Virus record (IMG/VR): IMGVR_UViG_3300048837_000334
Location: 1 to 48,152 of that record
DNA: 48,152 bases
Reading direction: 5' to 3' (one strand)
DNA from: a virus
A program made the position numbers and the translations under genes. The notes beneath the pieces were generated by a model. It had not been told where the DNA came from. It was given only the letters and a program-made list of their open reading frames with translations, and did no database searches. The number at the start of each line of letters is the position of its first letter. Positions within the stretch are counted from its first letter, which is position 1. Shown here in pieces: positions 39,164 through 46,900 of the stretch.

Positions 39164-39540
39164 CACGCCACCTCGTGATCGCGCACGTCCTCGTCCAGCA
39201 GGGCGAGGAGTTCACGCTGCAGGGCCTGAATGCGTGCCGCTCGTCGCGCCGCGGCCCCGGTGCGGCGCACGCGATGGCCGAAGTGTTCGGCCACGAGACA
39301 CCCGAACTCCGCGAGCACCTGCGGGTCACGCGCGAGCTGTTCAAGCGGCAGGCGCTCGACGCCCGACAACTGCCGCGACAACTGCGCGCCGCTGATCCCC
39401 ATGCTGATCGCCGTCGCCTTCTGCGAACTGCCCGCGCGCAGGATGGCCGTGCGCAGGAGGTCGAGCACATCGCGCGTCGGCGCCGGGGCCTCGGGCGTCA
39501 TCGGGTCGACCATGCGCTGGCGCAGATACACGACGGTCAC
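39163..39540 (-). CDS. HTH-type early regulator, 125 aa
   Basis: The segment 'SSQKATAISMGISGAQLSRQ' followed by 'LSGVERLPLEQLARDP' is a helix-turn-helix of the XRE kind, with a helical C-terminal dimer region. I chose GTG 39540, which has AGG upstream and overlaps the preceding stop; ATG 39513 is the alternative. It is the third gene of the leftward operon, a place for delayed-early or replication regulators (CII- or toxin-type). The target is unknown. Confidence 0.6.
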   Translation of the reverse strand: MTVVYLRQRMVDPMTPEAPAPTRDVLDLLRTAILRAGSSQKATAISMGISGAQLSRQLSGVERLPLEQLARDPQVLAEFGCLVAEHFGHRVRRTGAAARRAARIQALQRELLALLDEDVRDHEVA

Positions 39541-39905
39541 CGCACACCTGCCCAAGCGGATTGAGAAGCGTTACGCCGCCGTCGTCGTGCAGGCTGCTGG
39601 GCATGTCCTGGCTGCGGTCCCTGCTCCACCCACTGCTCGAGGAGTTCCCGACGATAGAGGTTCAGGCGTCCAGCCTTGTGCGGACGGAGCCCCTGCCGCT
39701 TCGCCCACGCCCAAAAGGCGGCGGCCGATGGGAAGCGGAGATAGGCGGCGGCCTCTTCGAGGGTGAGGTATCGCTGCTGCGCCAGCGCCGCGTGGTCGAA
39801 CGGCGCATGGCGCAGATTGGCCGCCTCAGTTACCGGCTGCGCCGCGCCAGCGTCGCCCTCGCGGACGACCTCGCCCGCCTGCGGGAACTCGGCGGCTGAC
39901 GTCAT
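39537..39905 (-). CDS. Excisionase-like HTH protein, 122 aa
   Basis: 'YLTLEEAAAYLRFPSAAAFW' followed by 'AWAKRQGLRPHKAGRLNLYR' is a MerR/excisionase-type winged helix: a 'LTxxEAAxYL' start, a turn, and a basic recognition strand. Such proteins direct integrase toward excision. The first 45 residues and last 25 are disordered. It overlaps the Cro-like gene by 4 bases, so it would be made when the lytic promoter fires. Confidence 0.65.
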   Translation of the reverse strand: MTSAAEFPQAGEVVREGDAGAAQPVTEAANLRHAPFDHAALAQQRYLTLEEAAAYLRFPSAAAFWAWAKRQGLRPHKAGRLNLYRRELLEQWVEQGPQPGHAQQPARRRRRNASQSAWAGVR

Positions 39906-40093
39906 GACGCGGCCTGTTGCAGCCCTTCCGCTTCAAGGAAGCGGCGGATCTTGTACTGCGTCCGCTCGTTGACGGGCTGATGCTGCAGAGCGCGATACAG
40001 CGTGGCTTCTGGTACGCCGACCTGATCCGCGAGGTCCTTGTAGGACACGTCGCGCTCCAATCGGAGCAGCCTCAGTTGCTCAATGTCGTTCAT
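39902..40093 (-). CDS. Cro-like HTH repressor, 63 aa
   Basis: Residues about 17-38 ('YKDLADQVGVPEATLYRALQ') form a helix-turn-helix; length is typical of Cro-type proteins. I chose ATG 40093, with GAGGA five bases upstream, over an upstream in-frame ACG-region start. It is the first gene behind the strong leftward promoter and is divergent from the repressor-like gene, which is the usual layout of a lysis/lysogeny switch. Confidence 0.75.
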   Translation of the reverse strand: MNDIEQLRLLRLERDVSYKDLADQVGVPEATLYRALQHQPVNERTQYKIRRFLEAEGLQQAAS

Positions 40094-40103
40094 GTGTCCT
40101 CGT

Positions 40104-40121
40104 CTCAATTCTGACGTTGAG
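40104..40121. promoter_or_regulatory. Operator candidate in the switch region
   Basis: CTCAA-ttctgacg-TTGAG is an 18-base dyad with 5-bp arms, placed between the -10 of the leftward promoter and the Cro-like start. A regulator bound here would block the promoter's early transcript. Only one clear copy was found. Confidence 0.4.
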
Positions 40122-40124
40122 GTC

Positions 40125-40153
40125 ACTTTATGCTGGAGCTACCGCACTGTCAA
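40125..40153 (-). promoter_or_regulatory. Leftward early promoter (sigma70-like)
   Basis: On the minus strand: TTGACA (perfect -35), 17-base spacer, TAAAGT (4 of 6 for -10). The Cro-like ATG is about 31 bases past the -10. It is the only strong promoter I found ahead of the 46-kb leftward series. Its -10 overlaps the first possible ATG (40130) of the divergent repressor-like gene. Confidence 0.7.
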
Positions 40154-40201
40154 CAGGAAATTTCATTGCCTCCACATCCTCTATTCCGTGAGGATGCGTC
40201 A

Positions 40202-40597
40202 GTGTCAGATTTCGATGAGCTGGTCGCGCCGTTTCTGGAACGGCGGGGCGGGAAACGTGCGCTGGCAGAGATGCTGGGGATGACGCCGTCGGGGTTGGGC
40301 CGTGGCCTTCAGGCGCGCACGCTCAGCGTCGAGAACCTGCTGGTGCTGTCGAAGGCGATCGGCCGTCCGGCGTCGGAGGTCCTGCGCGCCGCCGGGAAGC
40401 ACGAGACTGCCGACTTACTCGAAGAGCTGTACGGCGCGGCCAGGCCGCAGTTGCCCGCGCAGCACGCTGAACTGCTGGCGCTCTTCGAAGGGCTTCCACT
40501 AGCGATGCGATCAGCGGCCCTCGCCTGGATGCGGGCGTCCGGCGAAGCGGTAGGGCGCCCCCCGCAGGACGCCAGCGCGAAGCGGTCTGCCGGCTGA
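40202..40597 (+). CDS. Repressor-like HTH protein, 131 aa
   Basis: 'GKRALAEMLGMTPSGLGRGL' followed by 'QARTLSVENLLVLSKAIG' is an XRE-type helix-turn-helix, with an alpha-helical C-terminal part ('LLALFEGLPLAMRSAALAW'), no peptidase domain and no S24 motif. I chose GTG 40202 (GAGG eight bases upstream) because ATG 40130, with its own GAGG, would place the leftward promoter inside the gene. It probably maintains lysogeny by repressing the leftward promoter; without a S24 domain, induction would not follow RecA self-cleavage directly. Confidence 0.7.
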   Translation: MSDFDELVAPFLERRGGKRALAEMLGMTPSGLGRGLQARTLSVENLLVLSKAIGRPASEVLRAAGKHETADLLEELYGAARPQLPAQHAELLALFEGLPLAMRSAALAWMRASGEAVGRPPQDASAKRSAG

Positions 40598-40684
40598 TCG
40601 TGAGTAACCCTGTGCGTGGCTACACATCCATAACGGATGAGCTAGCGCAAGCGAACAGACAATCACTCTGCCAACAGAGGTCCA

Positions 40685-40972
40685 ATGAGGCGCTGCCCCA
40701 ACTGCGGTACCTACTTACTCGACAGTGAGTCGACGTGCTCCGGGTGTCCAGTCCACGACGAGAAGCGGCGTTGGTGGATCGCGTGGATGGCGTCGATCGT
40801 CTGGTTGTCGATCATCAAGGTCGCGCTGGCGCCCGGGTGGCTCCTGCTACTACCGGGCGCCGTGTTCGCAGGTGTCGCGGCCGATAGCGGTCAGGCGTCG
40901 AAGATTCGCCGCGTGGCTACCATGCTGCTGCTGGCGTACACGTTTGCCCTGCTCGTCTCGGCAATGCTGTAA
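40685..40972 (+). CDS. Zinc-ribbon membrane protein of the lysogeny block, 95 aa
   Basis: The N-terminus 'RRCPNCGTYLLDSESTCSGC' is a four-cysteine zinc ribbon, followed by two to three membrane spans (about residues 30-45, 49-66 and 76-95). ATG 40685 follows AGAGG. It lies between the repressor and integrase on the plus strand, so it is likely expressed in the lysogen. Superinfection exclusion or another change to the host envelope is an inference from location and membrane nature. The upstream gap 40598-40684 shows no other gene. Confidence 0.65.
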   Translation: MRRCPNCGTYLLDSESTCSGCPVHDEKRRWWIAWMASIVWLSIIKVALAPGWLLLLPGAVFAGVAADSGQASKIRRVATMLLLAYTFALLVSAML

Positions 40973-42055
40973 ATGGGCGTCTACACGCGGCAGGACTCGC
41001 CCTGGTACTGGCTGTGGCTCGAACGCCCCGGCCGCCCCGCCCTCCGCGAAAAGACCCGCATCCCCGTGCACGCGCCGACGGCTCTGCAGCGCAAGACCCA
41101 GCGCGCGCAGGCTGAGGATGCCTACCGCGCCCGCATGGGCGAACTCGCCCGCGCCGGCTACGACCTGCCGACCGCGCTCCCCGCGCGCACCTTCGCCGCC
41201 CTGGCGGACTGGTACGAGACCCACGTCACCGCCCACAAGCGCGGCGCCGCCCGTGAGCGCGAGATTCTGCAGCAGCTCCGCAAGCACTTCGGCCCGCTGC
41301 AACTGGCCGACCTGACGCTGGCTCACGTCCGCGAGTGGATGACCGCGCGCCGTGCCGAGAAGGTCCCCCGCTCGTCGCGCACGGTGAGCGTGGCCACGGT
41401 GAACCGGGAACTCGACGTGCTGAAACATGTCCTCGGGTCCGCTGTACCGACGTACCTCGACGCGAATCCGCTCATTGGCCTGAAGCGCCTGCGTGCGCCG
41501 CTCGAACCCATGCGCGTGCTCGCCCACGACGAAGAGCGCCGCCTGCTGGCGGCCGTGCACGACGCGCGCGACCGTGCGCTGCTCGTGGCCGGGCTCGACA
41601 CGATCGCGCGCCTCGGCTCGCTGCTGGCGCTCGAGTGGCGTGACGACCACGGCGACCATCTCGAGTTCCGCAACCCGAAGGCGGGGCCGTCCTACCGCGT
41701 GCCCGTCTCCGCGCGCCTGCGCGCCGCCCTCGATGCCCTGCCCGTCGACGAGCGGGGCCGATACATCTTCGCGCACCGCCGTACCACGAAGGACCCGGAA
41801 GGCTGGCGGAACGCCGTCAAGCTGATGCTGCGGCGAGCGTGTGCCCGCGCCGGCATCCCCTACGGGCGCGCACGGGGCGGCATCACCTTCCATGCCCTGC
41901 GCCACACGGGCGCGACGCGGATGATTGCCGCCGGGGTCGACCTGCGCACGGTGCAGGAACTCGGCGGCTGGTCGTCCCTGCGCCAGCTCGCCCGCTACGC
42001 CCACCCGACCGCCGACGCCAAGCGCCGGGCCGTCGAGACCGTGAGTGAGGCGTGA
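40973..42055 (+). CDS. int: Tyrosine recombinase integrase, 360 aa
   Basis: Catalytic residues: R213 in 'LDTIARLGSLLALEW', H307 and R310 in 'TFHALRHTG', W333 in place of His in 'LGGWSS', and the nucleophile Y342 in 'RYAHP'. An N-terminal arm-binding region (residues 1-60) and a core-binding SAM-like domain (70-170) precede them. It inserts the phage into the host genome; the attP candidate lies just downstream. ATG 40973 directly follows the TAA of the membrane gene, with no strong Shine-Dalgarno, so coupled translation is likely. Confidence 0.95.
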   Translation: MGVYTRQDSPWYWLWLERPGRPALREKTRIPVHAPTALQRKTQRAQAEDAYRARMGELARAGYDLPTALPARTFAALADWYETHVTAHKRGAAREREILQQLRKHFGPLQLADLTLAHVREWMTARRAEKVPRSSRTVSVATVNRELDVLKHVLGSAVPTYLDANPLIGLKRLRAPLEPMRVLAHDEERRLLAAVHDARDRALLVAGLDTIARLGSLLALEWRDDHGDHLEFRNPKAGPSYRVPVSARLRAALDALPVDERGRYIFAHRRTTKDPEGWRNAVKLMLRRACARAGIPYGRARGGITFHALRHTGATRMIAAGVDLRTVQELGGWSSLRQLARYAHPTADAKRRAVETVSEA

Positions 42056-42122
42056 GTGGGATGCGTCGGCCTGTGTCGATTTCCGTTGGTTTTCGTGAGT
42101 GGCGCGTGAGTGGTGAGACAGG

Positions 42123-42151
42123 AACGGGCCGCTCGAACGCGACCCGTTTTT
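42123..42151 (+). terminator. Rho-independent terminator after integrase
   Basis: AACGGG (42123-42128) pairs with CCCGTT (42143-42148), with a 14-base loop, and the transcript runs into TTTTT (42147-42151). It lies about 70 bases past the integrase stop on the plus strand. Confidence 0.6.
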
Positions 42152-42173
42152 CACGATTTCCGCCTGTTTTCGG

Positions 42174-42223
42174 TGGTGGACGGCAGGAGGCTCGAACTCC
42201 CGACCTCCGCGTTGCGAACGCGG
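42174..42223. other. attP: attP core: 3' part of a tRNA-Ala(CGC) gene
   Basis: Read on the minus strand, this is the 3' half of a tRNA: anticodon stem CCGCG/CGCGG with loop TTCGCAA (anticodon CGC), variable bases, T-arm, acceptor strand GCCGTCC, discriminator A and CCA. The position-70 base is U, as needed for the G3:U70 pair that marks tRNA-Ala. No 5' half follows, so it is not a whole tRNA. Integration here would rebuild the host tRNA gene. The match and its place next to int make it the attachment core. Confidence 0.85.
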
Positions 42224-42268
42224 CAGATGACGCCTGTAACTCTCTGTCTGTGCAGCAGTTGCACGCGC

Positions 42269-42299
42269 GGCTCACGCTGGCGTGAGTGCCACGTGAGCC
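42269..42299 (-). terminator. Hairpin at the end of the leftward operon
   Basis: GGCTCACG (42269-42276) pairs with CGTGAGCC (42292-42299), extended by a TGGC/GCCA inner stem. It lies 8 bases past the last leftward stop codon. No U-run follows, so termination may be Rho-dependent; it also overlaps one of the CGTGAGTG repeats. Confidence 0.5.
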
Positions 42300-42306
42300 G
42301 AATCGC

Positions 42307-42576
42307 CTATTTCCACGTCCACGTCACCTGTCCGCTGGCCGACCACCGCCCGTCGGCGTGCCGGGTGGCGATGACGCCGCCGCGCCAGTCCTTCACCTCG
42401 ACCACCCCGCCGATGGTCGCTGACCCGGAGCGAAAGTCGACGTGCGTCACGAGCTGCACGCCGTCGCTGGGCAGGTCCGGCAGGTCGAGCGCCGCCAGCG
42501 ACAACGTCGAGGTCGCCCGCAGTTGCGCCGCCGTTCGGGGCGGCGCCAGGATGGGCACCTCAGGCTCGGTCGTCAC
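42307..42576 (-). CDS. Small protein ending the leftward operon, 89 aa
   Basis: The C-terminal half is beta-rich ('GGVVEVKDWRGGVIATRHAD', then 'GQVTWTWK'). The N-terminus is Pro/Ala-rich. It overlaps the preceding gene by 4 bases (ATGA). No family recognised; late expression is expected from position. Confidence 0.55.
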   Translation of the reverse strand: MTTEPEVPILAPPRTAAQLRATSTLSLAALDLPDLPSDGVQLVTHVDFRSGSATIGGVVEVKDWRGGVIATRHADGRWSASGQVTWTWK

Positions 42577-43319
42577 AGGAACCTCGGGTCACGCTCGACG
42601 CCCGCCGCGATGCGTTTGGCGTCGTCGATGTGTTCCAGCACGGACGGCACGGGCGTTCCGCCGTCGAGGATACGCGCCCGCAGCTGCTCGACCTGCTCCC
42701 GGGTCGCGCTGCTGGCCACGGCCTGCAGGACGACATGCAGCACGTCGAGGATCGCTGCCATCTGCGCCTTGAGCACCGCCAGGTCCGTACTCGGCGGCAC
42801 GGGAGGCGGGGCCGGCGTGGGCGCGGGCGGCGTGGGCGTCGAACTGTCAGGGATTCCTTGACCGTTGCCCGTCGGCTCCACCGGCGCCACCCACGGGCGC
42901 GCACGCAGGTCGATGATGCCGATGCTCGGCCCCTGCCCAGGCCTGAGCGGCTGCCCGACGGCCGCGCCGCCGAGCACGTCCCAGTGATGCCCGCTCGTGT
43001 GGCAGATGATGTCCTCGGCAATCTCCCCCACGGGTGAGTCGACGCGCTGCCCGCCCGTCTTGCGCGAGAGGCCCATGCCGAGATGGCGCGTGCGCCACGC
43101 CACCGCGTTCAGGAGTTCGCCGAAGGTGTGATGCTGTGCGGGGCCGGGCCGCTTGTCGCACTCCTCGAGCAGCACGCGGTAGACGTCATCCGGCAGGATG
43201 GGGTTACCGTTGCGTTCCGCCTTGGCCGTCCACGGGGCGACCTCGAGACTGGCGAAGCCGCGGGCGCCGGGGACGCTGTGATGGTAGACCGCACACGCGG
43301 CGATGACATCGGCGCTCAT
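42573..43319 (-). CDS. Hypothetical late protein, 248 aa
   Basis: Three parts are visible: a His/Trp-rich N-terminal domain (residues 1-150) with 'CHTSGHHWDVLGGAAVG' and 'RPWVAPVEP'; a Pro/Thr/Ala linker (160-185); and a C-terminal helical segment ('LKAQMAAILDVLHVVLQAVA'). It follows the lysozyme and a small coiled-coil gene. The histidine clusters could bind metal, but no known enzyme motif fits. Function unknown. Confidence 0.6.
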   Translation of the reverse strand: MSADVIAACAVYHHSVPGARGFASLEVAPWTAKAERNGNPILPDDVYRVLLEECDKRPGPAQHHTFGELLNAVAWRTRHLGMGLSRKTGGQRVDSPVGEIAEDIICHTSGHHWDVLGGAAVGQPLRPGQGPSIGIIDLRARPWVAPVEPTGNGQGIPDSSTPTPPAPTPAPPPVPPSTDLAVLKAQMAAILDVLHVVLQAVASSATREQVEQLRARILDGGTPVPSVLEHIDDAKRIAAGVERDPRFL

Positions 43320-43519
43320 ACCGCCCTCCGGTGCGCCTGATGGGCGGCGACGGCGCGGGCGATCATGTCGCGCTGCGCGAAGTCCGGCTGACGGCCGGGC
43401 CGTGTGCCCGCGTGGCGCTCGGCCATGTCCAGCCGGACCTCGAGCGCCTGAATGCGGGCGTGGGCGTGCTCGAGGCTGGCCTGCAGCAGCGACACGTCCG
43501 ACTCTTTCGTCGTGGCCAT
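43316..43519 (-). CDS. Small coiled-coil protein, 67 aa
   Basis: ATG 43519 with GGAAGG upstream was chosen; the longer frame overlaps the lysozyme gene. Residues 9-35 form a coiled coil ('LLQASLEHAHARIQALEVRL') followed by a basic helical tail. It overlaps the next gene by 4 bases. Could be a small spanin-like or regulatory peptide, but no membrane segment is present. Confidence 0.55.
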   Translation of the reverse strand: MATTKESDVSLLQASLEHAHARIQALEVRLDMAERHAGTRPGRQPDFAQRDMIARAVAAHQAHRRAV

Positions 43520-43553
43520 GACTGGCCTTCCCTCTCCGGCCAGGAGTGGGGCG

Positions 43554-43979
43554 TTACCGCAGGTCAGTGGGGGCCTGCCCTGTCTCGAACATCTGCACGA
43601 TGCGCTTCCCGCGCCGCGCCGTCTGCTGATACCACGCCGTGCGCCGCAACCGCTGCCCGACGACGGCCCAGCGACCGGCCTGCATCTCCGCGAGCGTCGG
43701 CGCAAACTTCGCGAGCCGCGTGTAGCCGAGGTTGTAGCTCATGTCGTGGAGCGCGGCCGCTCTGACGGGGTCGAGCTGTCGCCACCACGGGGCCAGGCGG
43801 TCGAGGTCACGCGCGGCCTGCTCCACGTCCCGCCGGAGCAGGTCGTCGAGGAGGTCTTTCGGCATGGCCCGATCGCGGAGGTTGAACCCCCAGCCGATGG
43901 TCTCAATGCCTTCGCTGTCTTTGTACATCCGATCACGGAAGCTCTCATGGTCTTGTATCAGGCGGGTGGCCAAGTCCAT
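43554..43979 (-). CDS. Endolysin, T4-type lysozyme (GH24), 141 aa
   Basis: The catalytic set E12, D21 and T27 lies in 'DHESFRDRMYKDSEGIETIG', matching E11, D20 and T26 of T4 lysozyme, followed by 'WGFNL'. The enzyme cuts the glycan strands of peptidoglycan. There is no signal peptide, so release through a holin pore would be needed; the best holin candidates are elsewhere (5425-5706 or 23214-23797). ATG 43979 has GGAGG upstream. It follows the giant ejection-type gene by 17 bases. Confidence 0.9.
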   Translation of the reverse strand: MDLATRLIQDHESFRDRMYKDSEGIETIGWGFNLRDRAMPKDLLDDLLRRDVEQAARDLDRLAPWWRQLDPVRAAALHDMSYNLGYTRLAKFAPTLAEMQAGRWAVVGQRLRRTAWYQQTARRGKRIVQMFETGQAPTDLR

Positions 43980-43996
43980 CGCCGTCCTCCCTTCCT

Positions 43997-46900
43997 CTAC
44001 CGAGCCGCCAGCGGAATCGGCACCCGCCGTCCGCGTGTCGCGGCCTTCACCTCGTCCGCGCTGCCCTGCAGGCCCACGCGCGCGAGCGTGGTCATCTCGC
44101 GGAACAGCGCGTCGAGCGCCGTCCGCTTCTGCGCGGGCGTCATCTCGCGGCTGCCCTCGATGGCTGCGTGCTCCTGCGACAGCGTCGTCATGCGCTGCTG
44201 GATGCGGTCGAGCCGCGGGATACGCAGCGCCACCTCGAGACGGCGCGTGCTGCGCGTGGCCGCCGCACGGCTGGCCCGCAGCACGTCGGCCCGCTCGGCC
44301 TCGCTGACGCCGAGGTCGCGGAGGGCCTTGTCGAACCGTCGCTGCGCGGCCTCCACGTCGCCGCGCGCCGACAACTCGGCAATCGACGCCTTCGCCGTCT
44401 CGTAGTCGTCGAGCCGATCGCGCCACCGGACGACCGACTGTGACCGGGCCGATGGGGACGGGTCGCGCAGCGTGCCGCCGAGAATCGGCAGTTGCTCGAG
44501 GCGCTTCTCGGCACGTGGCGCGCGCGTCGGATTCAGCAGCGGCGTGGCGACGAGGTCGGCTGCCTGCAGGGCCTCGCTCGCGAGCGTGCCGCCCGTCTGC
44601 CGGATGATGTGTTCGAGCTTCGTCGGCGAGACGCCGAGCAGCTTCCCGACGCCGCGCGCGGTGTCGGTCGTCCACTCGCTGTCCTGCAGTTCAGGGTCCA
44701 GCTTCGTGCGGTACGCGGGCACGAGCGGACGGCCCCGGTACATGTCCCAGTTCGCCGCCGCTTCGAGCCACGGGAGGATCGCGGTGCCGGCGAGCGTCAT
44801 CACGACGGTTTTCGACACGTCGGGCACGAGGTCACGCGCGGCCTGCGGGTCGTGCCGCGTCGCCCACTCGAGGAATGCCTCGGCGACGTTGCCGGGCACG
44901 GCCCACTCATGTGGCTTCGGGATGAACACCCACGCGCGGTCGCCCGTGCGCAGCACCCAGTAGTCGCGCTTCACCTGCGGGCTGAGTTCCTGATACTCCT
45001 CGTCATCCTTGTTGATCGCCCACAGAGCGGCCGACAGCGCCGCCAGCGTCCCAGCCGTGAGTGCCGTGCCAACGGGGTCGCGGCGGGCCGTCTCAGCCAT
45101 GCGCGCGTACCCCTGCACACGCGCGTTGAAGAACGCCGACCACTTCGACAGTTCCTTGCTGGCCTGTCCGCCCCGGCGGAAGTCCACGGTGACATCGGCC
45201 GCCGCGAGACTGGCGCGCGTCAGCAGGTGCTCGTCCCACCGCTGATTCTTGGGCGCCGTGTCGGTGAGCCGCTGCGCGATGCCGAGCACGCCCGTGCGCC
45301 GATCCCGGCCGCCGGCTTCCTTCGCGAGCTTGAACTCGCCCAGCCTGGTCGCCGTCTCGAAGGCTTCCGAGAACGCGCGCAGCGCCTCGATCCAATTGCG
45401 CGGCTGCACGTAGTACGCGGTCGCCGACGCGGCGCCCTTCTTCCGGCTGATGCGGTTCACCTCCTCGCGCAGCCGCGCGCGCTTGATGTCGATGCGCGTC
45501 GCCGACTGCACGCCGGAGGCCATGAACTGCTTGTAGTCCGCGTCCTGCCGCAGCCGGGACACGAGCCCGCGTGCGGTGTCGTACACCGGAATGAACCCGT
45601 AGCGCGACTGCAGCATCGCGCCGACGGTGTCGCGCATGACGTTGCGGATGGCGAAGGCCGGCGCCAGCGTGACGCCCGCGCGCAGCGTCTGCACCGGGTA
45701 GTTCGTCCACTTCAGCACCTCGGACGTCGGCCGCGTGCCCATCACCGTCAAGGCGGTATACAGGGCGTCGTCCTGCACCTGCCAGAACTGCCGTTGCCCG
45801 TCGCGGATGACCGTGACGATGCGGTCCTTCGGATTGCCCCACGCCACCGGCTGGAAGATGGTCACCAGTTCGTCGAGGTCGACGGGGTCCTCCCCCACGA
45901 AGAGCGCCGGCTTGCCGCCGCTGATGCCGGTGTCGACGTCCACGCCGGCCCGCTGCAGGGCGCCCGCGATCTGTGTGCCGACCGTGGCCAGGTTGAACGT
46001 CGTGGGCAACTGGTCCGGCTGGACGCGCACGAGCCACTTGCCCGCGCCCGGCGCCTTGGCGGCCTGCGTGGTGAGCGCCTGCATGGCGAGGTTCTTCTCG
46101 ACCATGTCGACCATCGCCTGCGTGTTCTTGACGATGCTCTCGATGGGGTCGATGATGTCGCGCCCGCTGCCCTTCAGGCGCTTCACTGGCGTGTTCTGAT
46201 TGGCGATTTTCCCGCCCCCGACGCCCCCCTCGGCTGCGTCGCGCACGCGCTGCAGCGGCACGTAGTGCTCGGCGAGCTTCGTGATCTTCGCGATCTGCTC
46301 GCCACTGAACGCGCCGTACTGTTCACCGTAGGCCAAGAGCGCCCGCTGGTAGGCGTACACCTGATCGCGTGCTTTCTCGAACACGGCGCGCTCGGGGTCC
46401 TGCTCGACCGCCCGGATGATGGCGTCGGCCTCGGGCAGCGTCATGCCGGCGTCGCGCTTCGTCGCACGCACCTCGCGTGCCCGGAGCGCCACGAGATAGC
46501 TCGCGAAGTCCGGCGCCGTCTCGCGGGTCGTCCCTGACGGATACAGCCGGTGCACGACGGGCGCCAGTGCGTCCTCGAGCGAGCCCGACAGGAACCGTCC
46601 ATTGGTGCCGCGCACGCCGAAGCGGACGAAGCCCTGTGCCTTGCCGGCGGCCCCGGCGGCGTTGCGCGCCCGCACGTAGGCGTTGGATGCGTCCGTCGGC
46701 GTCCGGCCTGACTCGGCTGCCATGTCGGTGACGGCCCGCTGCAGCGGCGCGATGTCGTCGATCCAGCGGTCGTAACTGTCCTCGAGCACCTGCCGCACGC
46801 TGCGGCGTGGGTCGTCGGGCGTCAGGCTGATGCGCGCCTTGCCGCGTGTCGTGAGCGACTGACTGGCCCACTGCTGCACGATGCCCTGTCCGGCCTCCAA

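Larger units (their letters stand above)
42051..42288 (+). repeat. CGTGAGTG direct repeats around attP (possible integrase arm sites)
   Basis: Four copies in the same orientation: 42051-42058, 42094-42101, 42105-42112 and 42281-42288. The middle two are 11 bases apart, one helical turn. Three lie left and one right of the tRNA-like core. The first overlaps the integrase stop codon. This fits arm-type sites for a tyrosine integrase, but is not proven. Confidence 0.5.

Noticed and set aside
42174-42250. A complete tRNA gene
   Set aside because: Only the anticodon arm, T-arm and acceptor 3' strand are present. The expected 5' acceptor strand (GGGCGGC) and D-arm do not follow, so it is an attachment site, not a functional tRNA.
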